DNA of 18,310 bases, from assembly GCA_003644175.1 (NCBI GenBank), contig QNBS01000004.1, positions 1 to 18,310 on the forward strand, given 5' to 3'. Every line of letters begins with the position of its first letter. Within the stretch, counting starts at the first letter, position 1. Positions 1 through 6,269 of this stretch are shown piece by piece. The DNA is from Planctomycetota bacterium (GTDB taxonomy: Bacteria > Planctomycetota > Phycisphaerae > Sedimentisphaerales > Anaerohalosphaeraceae). Below the pieces are notes generated by a model. That model saw only the letters and a program-made list of their open reading frames with translations, was not told the DNA's origin and did not search any database. Both the position numbers and the translations under genes were made by a program.

Positions 1-370
1 CCTGCGGCGCATCCAGCAGCGTCTTGCCAAGTGCCAGGTTGCCCCGCAGCATCGCTATCAGTTGCGGTTTAGCCGAAATCTCCCTCACCGAAACCGACGT
101 CATCCCCTTGTCGTCGGAAAACGTCAGGTCGGTAAGCAGGATTCCCTTGAACCAGCCCACCGACAGCGTCTTTGCATCGACCTGGCCGTTGATAGCGCGA
201 CTAATTTTAGACAATATCAGTTTCTTGCCGCCGGGCGACGACAAATACGCCGGCAGGATAATAACAATCGCCGGTACGACACCGGCGGTCGCAACCAGCA
301 TCCACTTGAGCACCCTGAACCTGCGTGATCGTTTCGGAGGGCTTTTCTTCCGGTCTCTTGCCGCTTCCAT
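1..370 (-). CDS. AsmA-like membrane-anchored protein, N-terminal part (cut by window edge)
   Basis: The minus-strand frame opens at an ATG at 368-370 and runs off the left edge without a stop, so only about 123 N-terminal residues are visible. A basic start (residues 6-20, rich in K and R) precedes one hydrophobic segment at about 23-43. Then comes an amphipathic segment with GKKLILSKISRAINGQVDAK and a GWFKGILLTDLTF-like strand. This layout, one anchor followed by repeated 'basis function' beta strands, is typical of AsmA/DUF748-type proteins, which sit in the inner membrane and reach into the periplasm, where relatives are linked to lipid transport or outer-membrane assembly. The start is supported by a GGGG/GGACGAG purine stretch just upstream. 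It follows frr by about 130 bp in the same direction. The family call rests on a fragment and the exact subfamily cannot be given. Other frames here are shadows. Confidence 0.6.
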   Translation of the reverse strand, partial: MEAARDRKKSPPKRSRRFRVLKWMLVATAGVVPAIVIILPAYLSSPGGKKLILSKISRAINGQVDAKTLSVGWFKGILLTDLTFSDDKGMTSVSVREISAKPQLIAMLRGNLALGKTLLDAPQ

Positions 371-503
371 GCTCTCGTCCCCAAAAAAAGATATCAAAAC
401 TGTCCACCCGGCCGTAACCGACCGGCGCCGCATCGCATGCGGGCGCTTACACCCCTCTGCCCCGTAACGCTCCTCCGCCTGTACGTATGCTATCGGCCAG
501 GTA
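371..503 (-). other. frr to AsmA-like gene intergenic region with small hairpin
   Basis: This 133-bp gap holds a perfect hairpin CCGCAT-CGC-ATGCGG at 428-442 but no T tract after it on either strand, so it is not a convincing terminator. A run of T on the minus strand (plus-strand A run near 386-392) lies next to the ribosome-binding region of the downstream gene. No clear promoter was seen. Confidence 0.3.
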
Positions 504-1064
504 TCAGTCTAACATTATCTCGTCGCTCTTGGCCTTGACGATACCGTCGATCTTGTCCGTGAATTTCCTGGTCAGGTTATCGATATCTTTCTTGCCCTTG
601 TCGCGGTCGTCTTCGGTGATAACCTTGTTTTTCTGCTCCTCGTCCAGCGCCTTGTTGGCGTCACGTCTGATATTGCGAACAGATACCTTGGTTTTTTCCC
701 CTAATTGCTTAACCTGCTGGGCGAGTTGATCGCGCCTTTCCCCGCTCAGCGGGGGGACGCTTAGCCTGACGACCTTGCCGTCGAGTATCGGGGCAAGGCT
801 CAGTTCGCTGTTTTTGATGGCCTTTTCAACTTCCTTCAGGGCGGCGGGGTCAAACGGCTTGATTATGATCATATCGGCATCAGGTGTCGCGATAGTCGCC
901 ATCTGCTTGAGTGGCGTGGGCGCGCCGTAATACTCCACGCTGAGGTTCTCCACTAATCCCGCCGAGGCCCTGCCGGTCCGCACCGAACGCAATTCGGCCT
1001 GCAGAAACTCCACCGCCTTTTCCATGCTGTTTTCATGCTCTGTAATGATTTTCTGTGTAGGCAT
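504..1064 (-). CDS. frr: Ribosome recycling factor
   Basis: 186 residues, the normal length for RRF. RRF binds the post-termination ribosome and, with EF-G, splits it into subunits so it can be reused. Recognisable family segments are RSVRTGRAS at 26-34 (domain I helix), PPLSGERR at 104-111 (hinge with domain II) and VRNIRRDAN at 129-137, followed by a long charged helix rich in DDRDKGKKDIDNLTRKFTDK. The start at 1064 is preceded on the minus strand by TTGGAG about 10 bases away. It lies 41 bp downstream of pyrH in the same direction, the usual pyrH-frr pairing, and very likely shares its transcript. The gap between them is a tandem duplication that copies the Shine-Dalgarno sequence. Confidence 0.97.
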   Translation of the reverse strand: MPTQKIITEHENSMEKAVEFLQAELRSVRTGRASAGLVENLSVEYYGAPTPLKQMATIATPDADMIIIKPFDPAALKEVEKAIKNSELSLAPILDGKVVRLSVPPLSGERRDQLAQQVKQLGEKTKVSVRNIRRDANKALDEEQKNKVITEDDRDKGKKDIDNLTRKFTDKIDGIVKAKSDEIMLD

Positions 1065-1068
1065 TCGT

Positions 1069-1108
1069 CAAACTCCAATTGACCCTTAACAAACTCCAAT
1101 TGACCTTA
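1069..1108 (-). repeat. Imperfect 21-bp tandem duplication with duplicated Shine-Dalgarno
   Basis: Plus-strand units CAAACTCCAATTGACCCTTA (1069-1088) and CAAACTCCAATTGACCTTA (1090-1108) are offset by 21 bp and differ by one base. On the minus strand each unit reads TAAGG(G)TCAATTGGAGTTTG, so it carries a TAA and a GGAG. The distal copy contains the pyrH stop codon; the proximal copy sits in front of frr and provides its ribosome-binding site. Confidence 0.85.
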
Positions 1109-1825
1109 TCGGGCGATCCGCGTGCCGACCTTCTCGCCGCGAATCGCTTTTTCGATACTGCCCGGTGTAAACATGTTTAAAACCACAATCGGGACATTGT
1201 TCTCGCTGCAAAGGCTGATCGCCGCCGGGTCTATGACCTTGAGGCCGCGGCGGAGAACATCCTTGTAGGAAATTTTTTCCATGAGCTGTGCTTCGGGATT
1301 TTTCAGCGGGTCGTCGGTATACACGCCGTCGACCTTGGTTGCTTTGATGAGAATATCGGCCTCCAGTTCAGCCGCCCGCAGCGCCGCACACGTGTCCGTG
1401 GAAAAGAAAGGATTGCCCGTTCCGCCGGCTAAGATGACGACCCTGCCGGATTCGAGATGCTTGACGCACCTTCTCTGTATGAACGCCTCACAAAGTGCGG
1501 GCACTTCGATGGCGCTCATGACCCGCGCCGGCCGATGCGCCCTCTCCAGCATTTCCTGAAGGGCGCAGGCATTGAGCACCGTCGCCAACATACCCATGTA
1601 ATCGGCAGTGTTGCGAGGGATCGGGTTTTGGGCCGAAAAGGTCTGTCCGCGCAGGAAATTGCCTCCTCCCACCACAACAGCCACCTGCGGTCCAAGCTCG
1701 CATACCCGGGCGATTCCGGCGGCGACCGCCTCGACCGCCTCAATATCGAGCCCGAACTCGCCGGGCCTGCAAAAACTCTCGCCCGACAGTTTAAGTAAAA
1801 TCCGTTTGTATTTAATATCAGCCAT
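1106..1825 (-). CDS. pyrH: UMP kinase
   Basis: 239 residues, normal for the bacterial UMP kinase of the amino-acid-kinase fold, which phosphorylates UMP to UDP with ATP in pyrimidine nucleotide synthesis. Visible motifs are KLSGESF at 12-18 (phosphate-binding Lys and loop), GGGNFLRG at 53-60, RNTADYMGMLAT at about 71-82, GGTGNPFFSTDT at 134-145 (UMP and base recognition) and KATKVDGVYTDDP at 161-173. The start is preceded on the minus strand by AAGG about 5 bases before ATG. It is the first gene of the leftward pyrH-frr unit and is divergent from rpsB-tsf. A minus-strand TATAAT lies about 55 bp upstream of the start. The product is certain from sequence. Confidence 0.97.
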   Translation of the reverse strand: MADIKYKRILLKLSGESFCRPGEFGLDIEAVEAVAAGIARVCELGPQVAVVVGGGNFLRGQTFSAQNPIPRNTADYMGMLATVLNACALQEMLERAHRPARVMSAIEVPALCEAFIQRRCVKHLESGRVVILAGGTGNPFFSTDTCAALRAAELEADILIKATKVDGVYTDDPLKNPEAQLMEKISYKDVLRRGLKVIDPAAISLCSENNVPIVVLNMFTPGSIEKAIRGEKVGTRIAR

Positions 1826-1880
1826 AATCCTTACAGCAACTCCCTAAAAAAGTCTCTGACAATTCGCGGCGCCGGCGGCT

Positions 1881-1886
1881 ATTATA
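1881..1886 (-). promoter_or_regulatory. Probable -10 element of the pyrH-frr promoter
   Basis: A perfect TATAAT on the minus strand (plus-strand ATTATA) lies 55 bp before the pyrH start, giving a leader of about 50 nt. No good -35 hexamer is present at 16-18 bp spacing, so the promoter is either weak at -35 or helped by an activator. Confidence 0.5.
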
Positions 1887-2204
1887 CACCCATCTCAACC
1901 GATTACCAGTCATATAAATTGCTATTTTCGGCTCACCCGGCGGCGTTTAGGCCGGGCCCGTGCAAGTCGCGCCGGCCCGCCGGGACTATCGGCGTCGCTC
2001 CGGGAAACAATGAAGCCGGCTGTAGTCTTGTGTCCTGTGTCTTCTGCATCTTCCCGGCGTGTCGCCGGTGGATGCATATCGGCCTGCGACCCCCTCTGCG
2101 GCGATTATTTTCCCTGTTTTCACGAAAAAACTCGCCCCATCACCGGTTTCGCACAAAAAACTCGCCAACAAAAATGCAAATTTCGCCGTATTTCGCAAAA
2201 AATC
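1887..2204. other. Divergent control region between pyrH and rpsB, with A-tracts
   Basis: I see no convincing gene in this 318-bp stretch; the open frames crossing it show no recognisable protein. The rpsB-proximal part carries A-tracts centred near 2127, 2157, 2172, 2180 and 2199. Two of these lie in a 12-bp direct repeat AAAAAACTCGCC (2125-2136 and 2155-2166) spaced 30 bp. The last tract (2197-2202) lies just upstream of the rpsB -35, where an UP element or bent DNA would act. Confidence 0.5.
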
Positions 2205-2233
2205 TTGACACACGCTCCATGTTGCAGTATTGT
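2205..2233 (+). promoter_or_regulatory. Sigma70-type promoter of rpsB-tsf
   Basis: TTGACA at 2205-2210, a 17-bp spacer, then TATTGT at 2228-2233. The -35 is a perfect match, the spacing is optimal and an A6 tract lies directly upstream. Transcription would begin near 2240, giving a leader of about 64 nt before the GTG start of rpsB. Confidence 0.8.
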
Positions 2234-2303
2234 GATCCAACTCTTCTATCAGTGGCGATAAAGGAAAACGAGACAGATACTTGTTGATTGGAGGCTGAAT
2301 TTT

Positions 2304-3260
2304 GTGAGTAAGGAACTGGCCCGCGAGCTTATAGGCGCCGGCGTACACTTTGGTCATGCGGCCAGTAGATGGAACCCGAAGATGAAACCGTACATTTTCG
2401 GCACCCGCGGCATGATCCATATCATTGACGTAAAAGAGACACTAAAGGGGCTTATCATTGCAAAAAAGCTCCTTGCCGATGTGGTTTCTTCGGGAAAAGA
2501 TGTTGTTTTTGTTGGGACCAAACGCCAGGCTCAAAAGGCCGTTGCCAACGCGGCGGAGAAATGCGGGATGCATTATGTTTGCGAGCGTTGGTTAGGGGGC
2601 ATGCTGACAAACTTCAGGACGATTCGGTCGAGACTTCAGCGACTGGAGGAGTTGGAGAAGCTTGCGGCCAGCGGCAAGATGGAAGCCGAAAGCAAGAAGC
2701 AGGCCTCGCGACTGAAACGGGAGATGCGCAAGATACTGACTAATCTTGGCGGCGTTCGGAAGATGAACCGTCTTCCCGGCGTTGTCGTTGTCGTGGATGT
2801 AAAAAAGGAACTCACCGCCCTTCGTGAAGCCAGGAAGCTGGGTCTGATGTGCGTGGGGATTATCGATACGGATTCGGATCCGGACAACGTGGATGTGGCG
2901 ATACCGGCAAACGACGATTCGATCAAGGCTGTCGATATACTGCTCAGCGAACTCGTTGAAGCGGTGGCCGCCGGTAAGATGATGGCGAGAACGGCGCCAA
3001 GGCCGGCAGGGGCGGTGAGAGGACGCTCAAGGAGAAGGGCGCTTGCAAGGGCGGTGGAGGAGACCGAACAAAAGGCCCCCGATCAGCCGGCTGAAACGGC
3101 TGCGGTCGATGCCGGAGGCGCAGCCGCAGCAGCAGTGAGCGAGGCTGCTCCGGCGAGCGATGAAGTCGTGCCTGTTGAAACGGAGACCGTTGCCGTGAAA
3201 AGCACCGATCCCGCCGACGCCGAAGGCAAGACGGCGCCTGCGGAGAATCAGAGCGAATAA
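2304..3260 (+). CDS. rpsB: Small ribosomal subunit protein S2 with long C-terminal extension
   Basis: 318 residues against about 230-260 for a usual S2. The core (1 to about 226) shows GVHFGHAASRWNPKMKPYIF, IIDVKET, the GGMLTNFRTIRSR segment at about 98-110, VVVVDVKKE and the DTDSDPDNVDVAIPANDDS segment at about 188-206, all typical of S2, a late-assembling 30S protein that contacts S1 in bacteria that have it. Residues 227-318 form a tail: a basic patch RGRSRRR (about 239-245), then an Ala/Glu/Pro-rich acidic low-complexity stretch. The GTG start is chosen because GGAGG lies 9 bases before it and the S2 family begins at this point. It is first in rpsB-tsf, with a strong promoter upstream. 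Confidence 0.97.
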   Translation: MSKELARELIGAGVHFGHAASRWNPKMKPYIFGTRGMIHIIDVKETLKGLIIAKKLLADVVSSGKDVVFVGTKRQAQKAVANAAEKCGMHYVCERWLGGMLTNFRTIRSRLQRLEELEKLAASGKMEAESKKQASRLKREMRKILTNLGGVRKMNRLPGVVVVVDVKKELTALREARKLGLMCVGIIDTDSDPDNVDVAIPANDDSIKAVDILLSELVEAVAAGKMMARTAPRPAGAVRGRSRRRALARAVEETEQKAPDQPAETAAVDAGGAAAAAVSEAAPASDEVVPVETETVAVKSTDPADAEGKTAPAENQSE

Positions 3261-3344
3261 GACAGTTGGTTTGTGTTGCCTTTTTAATTTAACTTGAGAG
3301 CAAGCGGCGCAGATGATATATGTTGGTGTTTGCTTTGGAGCCTG

Positions 3345-3374
3345 CGGCCTGTGAGTGGCCGGAGTGTTTTTTTT
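3345..3374 (+). terminator. Weak terminator or attenuator between rpsB and tsf
   Basis: CGGCC-TGTGAGT-GGCCG (3345-3361) forms a 5-bp GC stem, which could be lengthened by two pairs across a mismatch. A run of eight T follows at 3367-3374, starting five bases after the stem. The short stem and the gap before the T run suggest partial termination. Only 30 bp separate it from tsf and I see no separate tsf promoter, so it would lower tsf transcription relative to rpsB, as is known for the E. coli rpsB-tsf gap. Confidence 0.45.
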
Positions 3375-3404
3375 GTACGTTGGACATAACGGGAGCTTTA
3401 GATA

Positions 3405-4265
3405 ATGGCTGAGATTACGGCTGGGTTGGTAATGAAACTCCGCAAGATGAGCGGACAGGGGATGATGGACTGCAAGAAGGCGCTGCAGGAGACCGGAGGC
3501 GACATGGATGAGGCCATGGCGCTTTTGCGTAAGAAGGGCCTGGCGACGTTGGAGAAACGCGCCGGGCGCGCAACCAGCGAAGGGCGGGTCGTGTGCCGCA
3601 GGAGCGACGACGGCAAGGCCGCTGCGCTTGCGACGCTTTGCTGCGAGACGGATTTTGTCTCCAAGAACGACGACTTTGTGGCGACGGCCGATATATTAGC
3701 CCAGTGTACTCTGCTCGCCGACGCCGACGAAGGGGCCGGCGCCCTGATGGAGACCGTTTATGACGGCAGGAAATTCTCGGAGTACCTGACCGATGCGGTG
3801 AGCAAGACGGGCGAGAAGACCGAGGTTGGGGATTTTGTACGGTACAAACTCAACGGTTCCGGCGTGATCGGCAGCTATGTTCACTTTAATAACAAACTGG
3901 GCGTTATGGTGCAGATTGCCACTTCGGCCGACGAGGTTTCGTGCGCCCTGGCCCAGGTGGCTACGGATATCGCGATGCACATTACGGCGATCAATCCGGC
4001 CGGCGTCGATAGAGACTCGATCGATCCGGCGGTGATCGCCAGGGAACGGGCGATTGCCGCAGAGCAGGTAAAGAACAAACCCGCCAACATCATCGACAAG
4101 ATCATCGAGGGCAAATTGGGCAAGTTCTTCAAGGAAAACTGCCTTGTCGATCAGCCCTTTGTCAAAGACGACACAAAGACGGTCGGCCAGGCCCTGGCCG
4201 AAGCCGCCAAAGCCGCAGGCGGCCAGGCAAAGATAAAGCGATTCGTACGCATGGAAATCGGCTAA
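3405..4265 (+). CDS. tsf: Elongation factor Ts
   Basis: 286 residues, close to the usual size. EF-Ts is the nucleotide-exchange factor that regenerates EF-Tu-GTP in the cytoplasm. The N-terminal UBA-like domain is clear (VMKLRKMSGQGMMDCKKALQ, about 9-28, and GGDMDEAMALLRKKG, about 31-45). The signature CCETDFV lies at 79-85 and contacts the EF-Tu nucleotide site. HFNNKLGVMVQI and a VATDIAMHI segment belong to the core domain, and the C-terminal GKFFKENCLVDQPFVKD motif is present. GGGAG lies 9 bases before the ATG. It follows rpsB by 144 bp and probably shares its transcript through a leaky terminator. Confidence 0.97.
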   Translation: MAEITAGLVMKLRKMSGQGMMDCKKALQETGGDMDEAMALLRKKGLATLEKRAGRATSEGRVVCRRSDDGKAAALATLCCETDFVSKNDDFVATADILAQCTLLADADEGAGALMETVYDGRKFSEYLTDAVSKTGEKTEVGDFVRYKLNGSGVIGSYVHFNNKLGVMVQIATSADEVSCALAQVATDIAMHITAINPAGVDRDSIDPAVIARERAIAAEQVKNKPANIIDKIIEGKLGKFFKENCLVDQPFVKDDTKTVGQALAEAAKAAGGQAKIKRFVRMEIG

Positions 4266-4456
4266 GACCCGATCCCAATAACCTCTCGTCGACCCGAGGC
4301 CTCTTTTGCCACAACCAGCCACCTCCAACCACCCCGGCACGCCGGGATAAACTCCTGTCACACGGATTGCGCAGATTTTTTTAGCCGCAAAAAAGCCTGT
4401 CCTGAGGGGAGACAAGGGGCATAGAGAGCCCATTTGATGTTGAGGAACGGCCGGAT
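4266..4456. other. Gene-free stretch after tsf
   Basis: No gene is visible. A weak hairpin TCTCG-TCGACC-CGAGG (4284-4299, outer pair T-G) is followed by a short TTTT at 4304-4307 and may terminate tsf. A second palindrome, CCCGG-CACG-CCGGG (4333-4346), has no T tract. T7-AGCCGC-A6 at 4376-4394 is a simple AT stem-loop. Read on the minus strand, the A6 becomes a T tract after an imperfect GTC-rich stem at about 4395-4421, but no minus-strand gene ends here. Confidence 0.35.
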
Positions 4457-4484
4457 TTGACTTGGGCGGATTCTGTGTTATATT
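4457..4484 (+). promoter_or_regulatory. Sigma70-type promoter of the small RNA gene
   Basis: TTGACT at 4457-4462, a 16-bp spacer, then TATATT at 4479-4484. Both hexamers match five of six consensus bases. Transcription would begin near 4490-4492, just before the first of two strong hairpins, and no protein start with a ribosome-binding site follows within the structured part. Confidence 0.7.
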
Positions 4485-4490
4485 TTATGG

Positions 4491-4587
4491 TTGGTTACGG
4501 GAACCTTGTCCGGGACCCAAAACGGTCCGGCAAGGATAATTACTTTTTGGCGTGTCATACCGTTCCCATATGGCACGCCTCTTTTTC
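4491..4587 (+). ncRNA. Candidate small RNA of about 97 nt with two hairpins and a possible pseudoknot
   Basis: Hairpin 1: arms 4504-4517 and 4524-4535 make 12 pairs with single-base bulges at 4509 and 4514 and a CAAAAC loop. A linker ending in T5 follows (4536-4548). Hairpin 2: GGCGTGTCATA (4549-4559) pairs with TATGGCACGCC (4569-4579), 11 pairs with one T-G, around a nine-base loop CCGTTCCCA. T5 comes at 4582-4586, so hairpin 2 is a textbook intrinsic terminator. GGGAAC at 4499-4504 is exactly complementary to GTTCCC (4562-4567) in the hairpin 2 loop, which would allow a 6-bp pseudoknot sharing one base with hairpin 1. It lacks the conserved parts of SRP RNA, 6S RNA, tmRNA or RNase P RNA. 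It could instead be an attenuated leader of the gene at 4836, but 250 bp separate them. Function unknown. Confidence 0.65.
4549..4586 (+). terminator. Intrinsic terminator of the small RNA
   Basis: An 11-bp stem (GGCGTGTCATA with TATGGCACGCC, one T-G pair) closes a nine-base loop and is followed after TC by five T. The opposite strand has no T tract after the stem, so the direction is plus, in agreement with the promoter at 4457-4484. Confidence 0.8.
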
Positions 4588-4835
4588 CTCTCTCCTGCCC
4601 TACTCCACTTCAGGGGAGCAGTATGTCAGCCCCTCCAAATCCATCTCTTCGGCCTGCTATTTTATTTTTCGGCTTAAATCCTGAAAACCCTGTTTTTTCT
4701 GTAACGTTAACCATATAATCGCGTCTGTAGTATAGCAAGCGGCCTTTTTTCGCATCTTGATGGATCAGTTTTCGGGGGGAAGGTCAGTTAAAGTGAGTAT
4801 TTGTTTTTTTCCTCCAGGATAAAGGTGTACTGTAA
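4588..4835 (+). other. Gap between small RNA and exported-protein gene
   Basis: I see no gene. A perfect TATAAT at 4714-4719 could be the -10 of a promoter for the gene at 4836, but the hexamer 17 bp upstream (TGTTTT, 4691-4696) is a poor -35. A stem CTG...CTCC/GGAG...CAG lies around 4597-4623 without a T run. T-rich runs occur near 4744-4751 and 4803-4811. Confidence 0.3.
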
Positions 4836-6269
4836 ATGAAAAAAGTTGTCATTACCCTCATCATTGGCATCGTAATCGGTATTTCGCTGACAACATTATC
4901 ATCTGTTCTGCGTAACCCGAAACAACCTCGCAATGCTCCCACTCGTACTGTCCAGGAAACCGTACACCCCAAGCCGGAAACCGTACACGCCAAGACGCCG
5001 GCCGAATTAGAAAATCTCCCGAAAGGCGCTATCGTCTTTGACCTCAGCTACGCCGGATTGACAGATGGTCGATACGGTTCATATTGGGGATTTGGCCGGT
5101 CACGCAATAATAACGATTCGTCGTTTATCAAGGAGGTGCGAAAAAAGGCCGGCGAGATTCAGGTTATCGAAAACCGCTATTTCCCCGAAGCCAGGCTCTC
5201 TGCAGTTGAGATGCTGGATAATAAGGCCCAGGCCTTATATTTTGATCTGGATCAAAATGGAAAATTGTCGGACAACGAAAAGATCCTCCCGCTAACACCA
5301 AAACCCGAAGATAATTCTTCGACGGTGGATTTTATGACTCCTGATTTTGACCTTAAGACCCAGGAAGGACGCACTGTGCGTTTCAGAACCCTTGCAAGGG
5401 TGAGCCATCGCGGATCAGACGGGAATGTCAACATCGACGTTATGTGGTCTCCGGCCTGCATTCTTCAGGGTTCCGCCTCGATAGATGGCGAGCCTGCGAG
5501 GCTGACACTTTTTACCAACGGCTTTAACGGGCGTTTTGACCGGTTTGGCCGCGGTCGATACAGCCTTGTAAAGGAAAAGGATTATGAACTTGAAATGGCC
5601 TTACGCTCCCGACAGACCTTGAGCAGTCTCATTAACTATAACGGACGGTTTTATCGCCTGAAAATCCTCGGCAGCAATGAAAAAGGTAAGGTCGTTAAGG
5701 CCGCTTTAGTAGAGGACACTTCGCCAAGAGGGACAGTCGCCCTGAATATCGAGGGGGACAATACCCTCAAGACAAAACTGGAAAGAGCGACGATTAACGG
5801 CAAGAGCGACAAGACGATCTATTTCAATATATCCGGCGGACAGACCGAATTGCCCGAAGGCGACTACGTACTCAGCCGAGGACAATTTAAGTATAGAGTC
5901 GGAAAGGCGCGCGGATGGAAGGTGGATTTTTCCAGGGGACCGGAATTTGTTATTACGCCCGACAAGGAAACTGTTATTACCATGGGCAAACCGGCCATGA
6001 GTATCCGCGCCGTTGATAACAATAAGCGGTATAACTCTGACGTAAAGCCGCAGAAAAGTTTCACAAAGGGTGCACGGATCTATATCGAGCCCACAATCAA
6101 GGGGATGGCAGGTGAGGTTTACGGAAGGTTTACCGAATGGAAGCAAAGGACGAACAAGAAGACGGGCGAATTGGAGGACAAGTGGAGATGGTCCGACAGC
6201 GCCCCGCATATCGTGATCGTGGATCCGGGCGGAAAAGAGTTTGTTTCCAAGAAGATGGAATATGGGTGA
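4836..6269 (+). CDS. Exported protein of unknown function, ending at an in-frame TGA
   Basis: 477 residues. Residues 4-24 are hydrophobic after MKK, so it is a signal anchor or signal peptide without a clear cleavage site. A Pro/Thr linker with a tandem ETVHPKP/ETVHAK repeat follows (about 40-52). DLDQNGKLSDNE at 137-148 fits the 12-residue calcium loop of EF-hand and dockerin repeats. The rest is rich in predicted beta strand and aromatic-charged repeats, with a final HIVIVDPGGKEFVSKKMEYG segment like the start of an Ig-type strand pair. AAAGGTG precedes the ATG by about 9 bases. I do not recognise a named family; the style resembles large exported proteins of Planctomycetota. The frame stays open for 45 more codons after the TGA (see 6270-6407), so this may be a truncated or recoded protein of 523 residues. 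Confidence 0.8.
   Translation: MKKVVITLIIGIVIGISLTTLSSVLRNPKQPRNAPTRTVQETVHPKPETVHAKTPAELENLPKGAIVFDLSYAGLTDGRYGSYWGFGRSRNNNDSSFIKEVRKKAGEIQVIENRYFPEARLSAVEMLDNKAQALYFDLDQNGKLSDNEKILPLTPKPEDNSSTVDFMTPDFDLKTQEGRTVRFRTLARVSHRGSDGNVNIDVMWSPACILQGSASIDGEPARLTLFTNGFNGRFDRFGRGRYSLVKEKDYELEMALRSRQTLSSLINYNGRFYRLKILGSNEKGKVVKAALVEDTSPRGTVALNIEGDNTLKTKLERATINGKSDKTIYFNISGGQTELPEGDYVLSRGQFKYRVGKARGWKVDFSRGPEFVITPDKETVITMGKPAMSIRAVDNNKRYNSDVKPQKSFTKGARIYIEPTIKGMAGEVYGRFTEWKQRTNKKTGELEDKWRWSDSAPHIVIVDPGGKEFVSKKMEYG
4956..4997 (+). repeat. 21-bp tandem duplication inside the exported-protein gene
   Basis: Two adjacent 21-bp units (4956-4976 and 4977-4997) start GAAACCGTACAC and differ at two bases. They encode ETVHPKP and ETVHAKT in the linker after the membrane segment, so the duplication keeps the frame and only lengthens the linker. 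Confidence 0.8.

Noticed and set aside
24..467. Plus-strand open frame at the left edge
   Set aside because: It lies opposite the minus-strand AsmA-like frame, which has a membrane segment, a family-like layout and a ribosome-binding site. The plus frame reads as low-information Ser/Arg/Pro sequence.
1919..2420. Open frames on both strands in the pyrH-rpsB gap
   Set aside because: They have no ribosome-binding site or recognisable protein, cross the rpsB promoter, and one overlaps the rpsB start.
4491..4587. Small RNA as SRP RNA or another standard housekeeping RNA
   Set aside because: The conserved SRP domain IV loop sequence is absent, and size and fold do not match 6S RNA, tmRNA or RNase P RNA.
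4457..4718. Two 75-codon plus-strand frames over the small-RNA region
   Set aside because: No ribosome-binding site, and both would read through the promoter or the two strong hairpins and terminator; the RNA explanation fits the sequence better.
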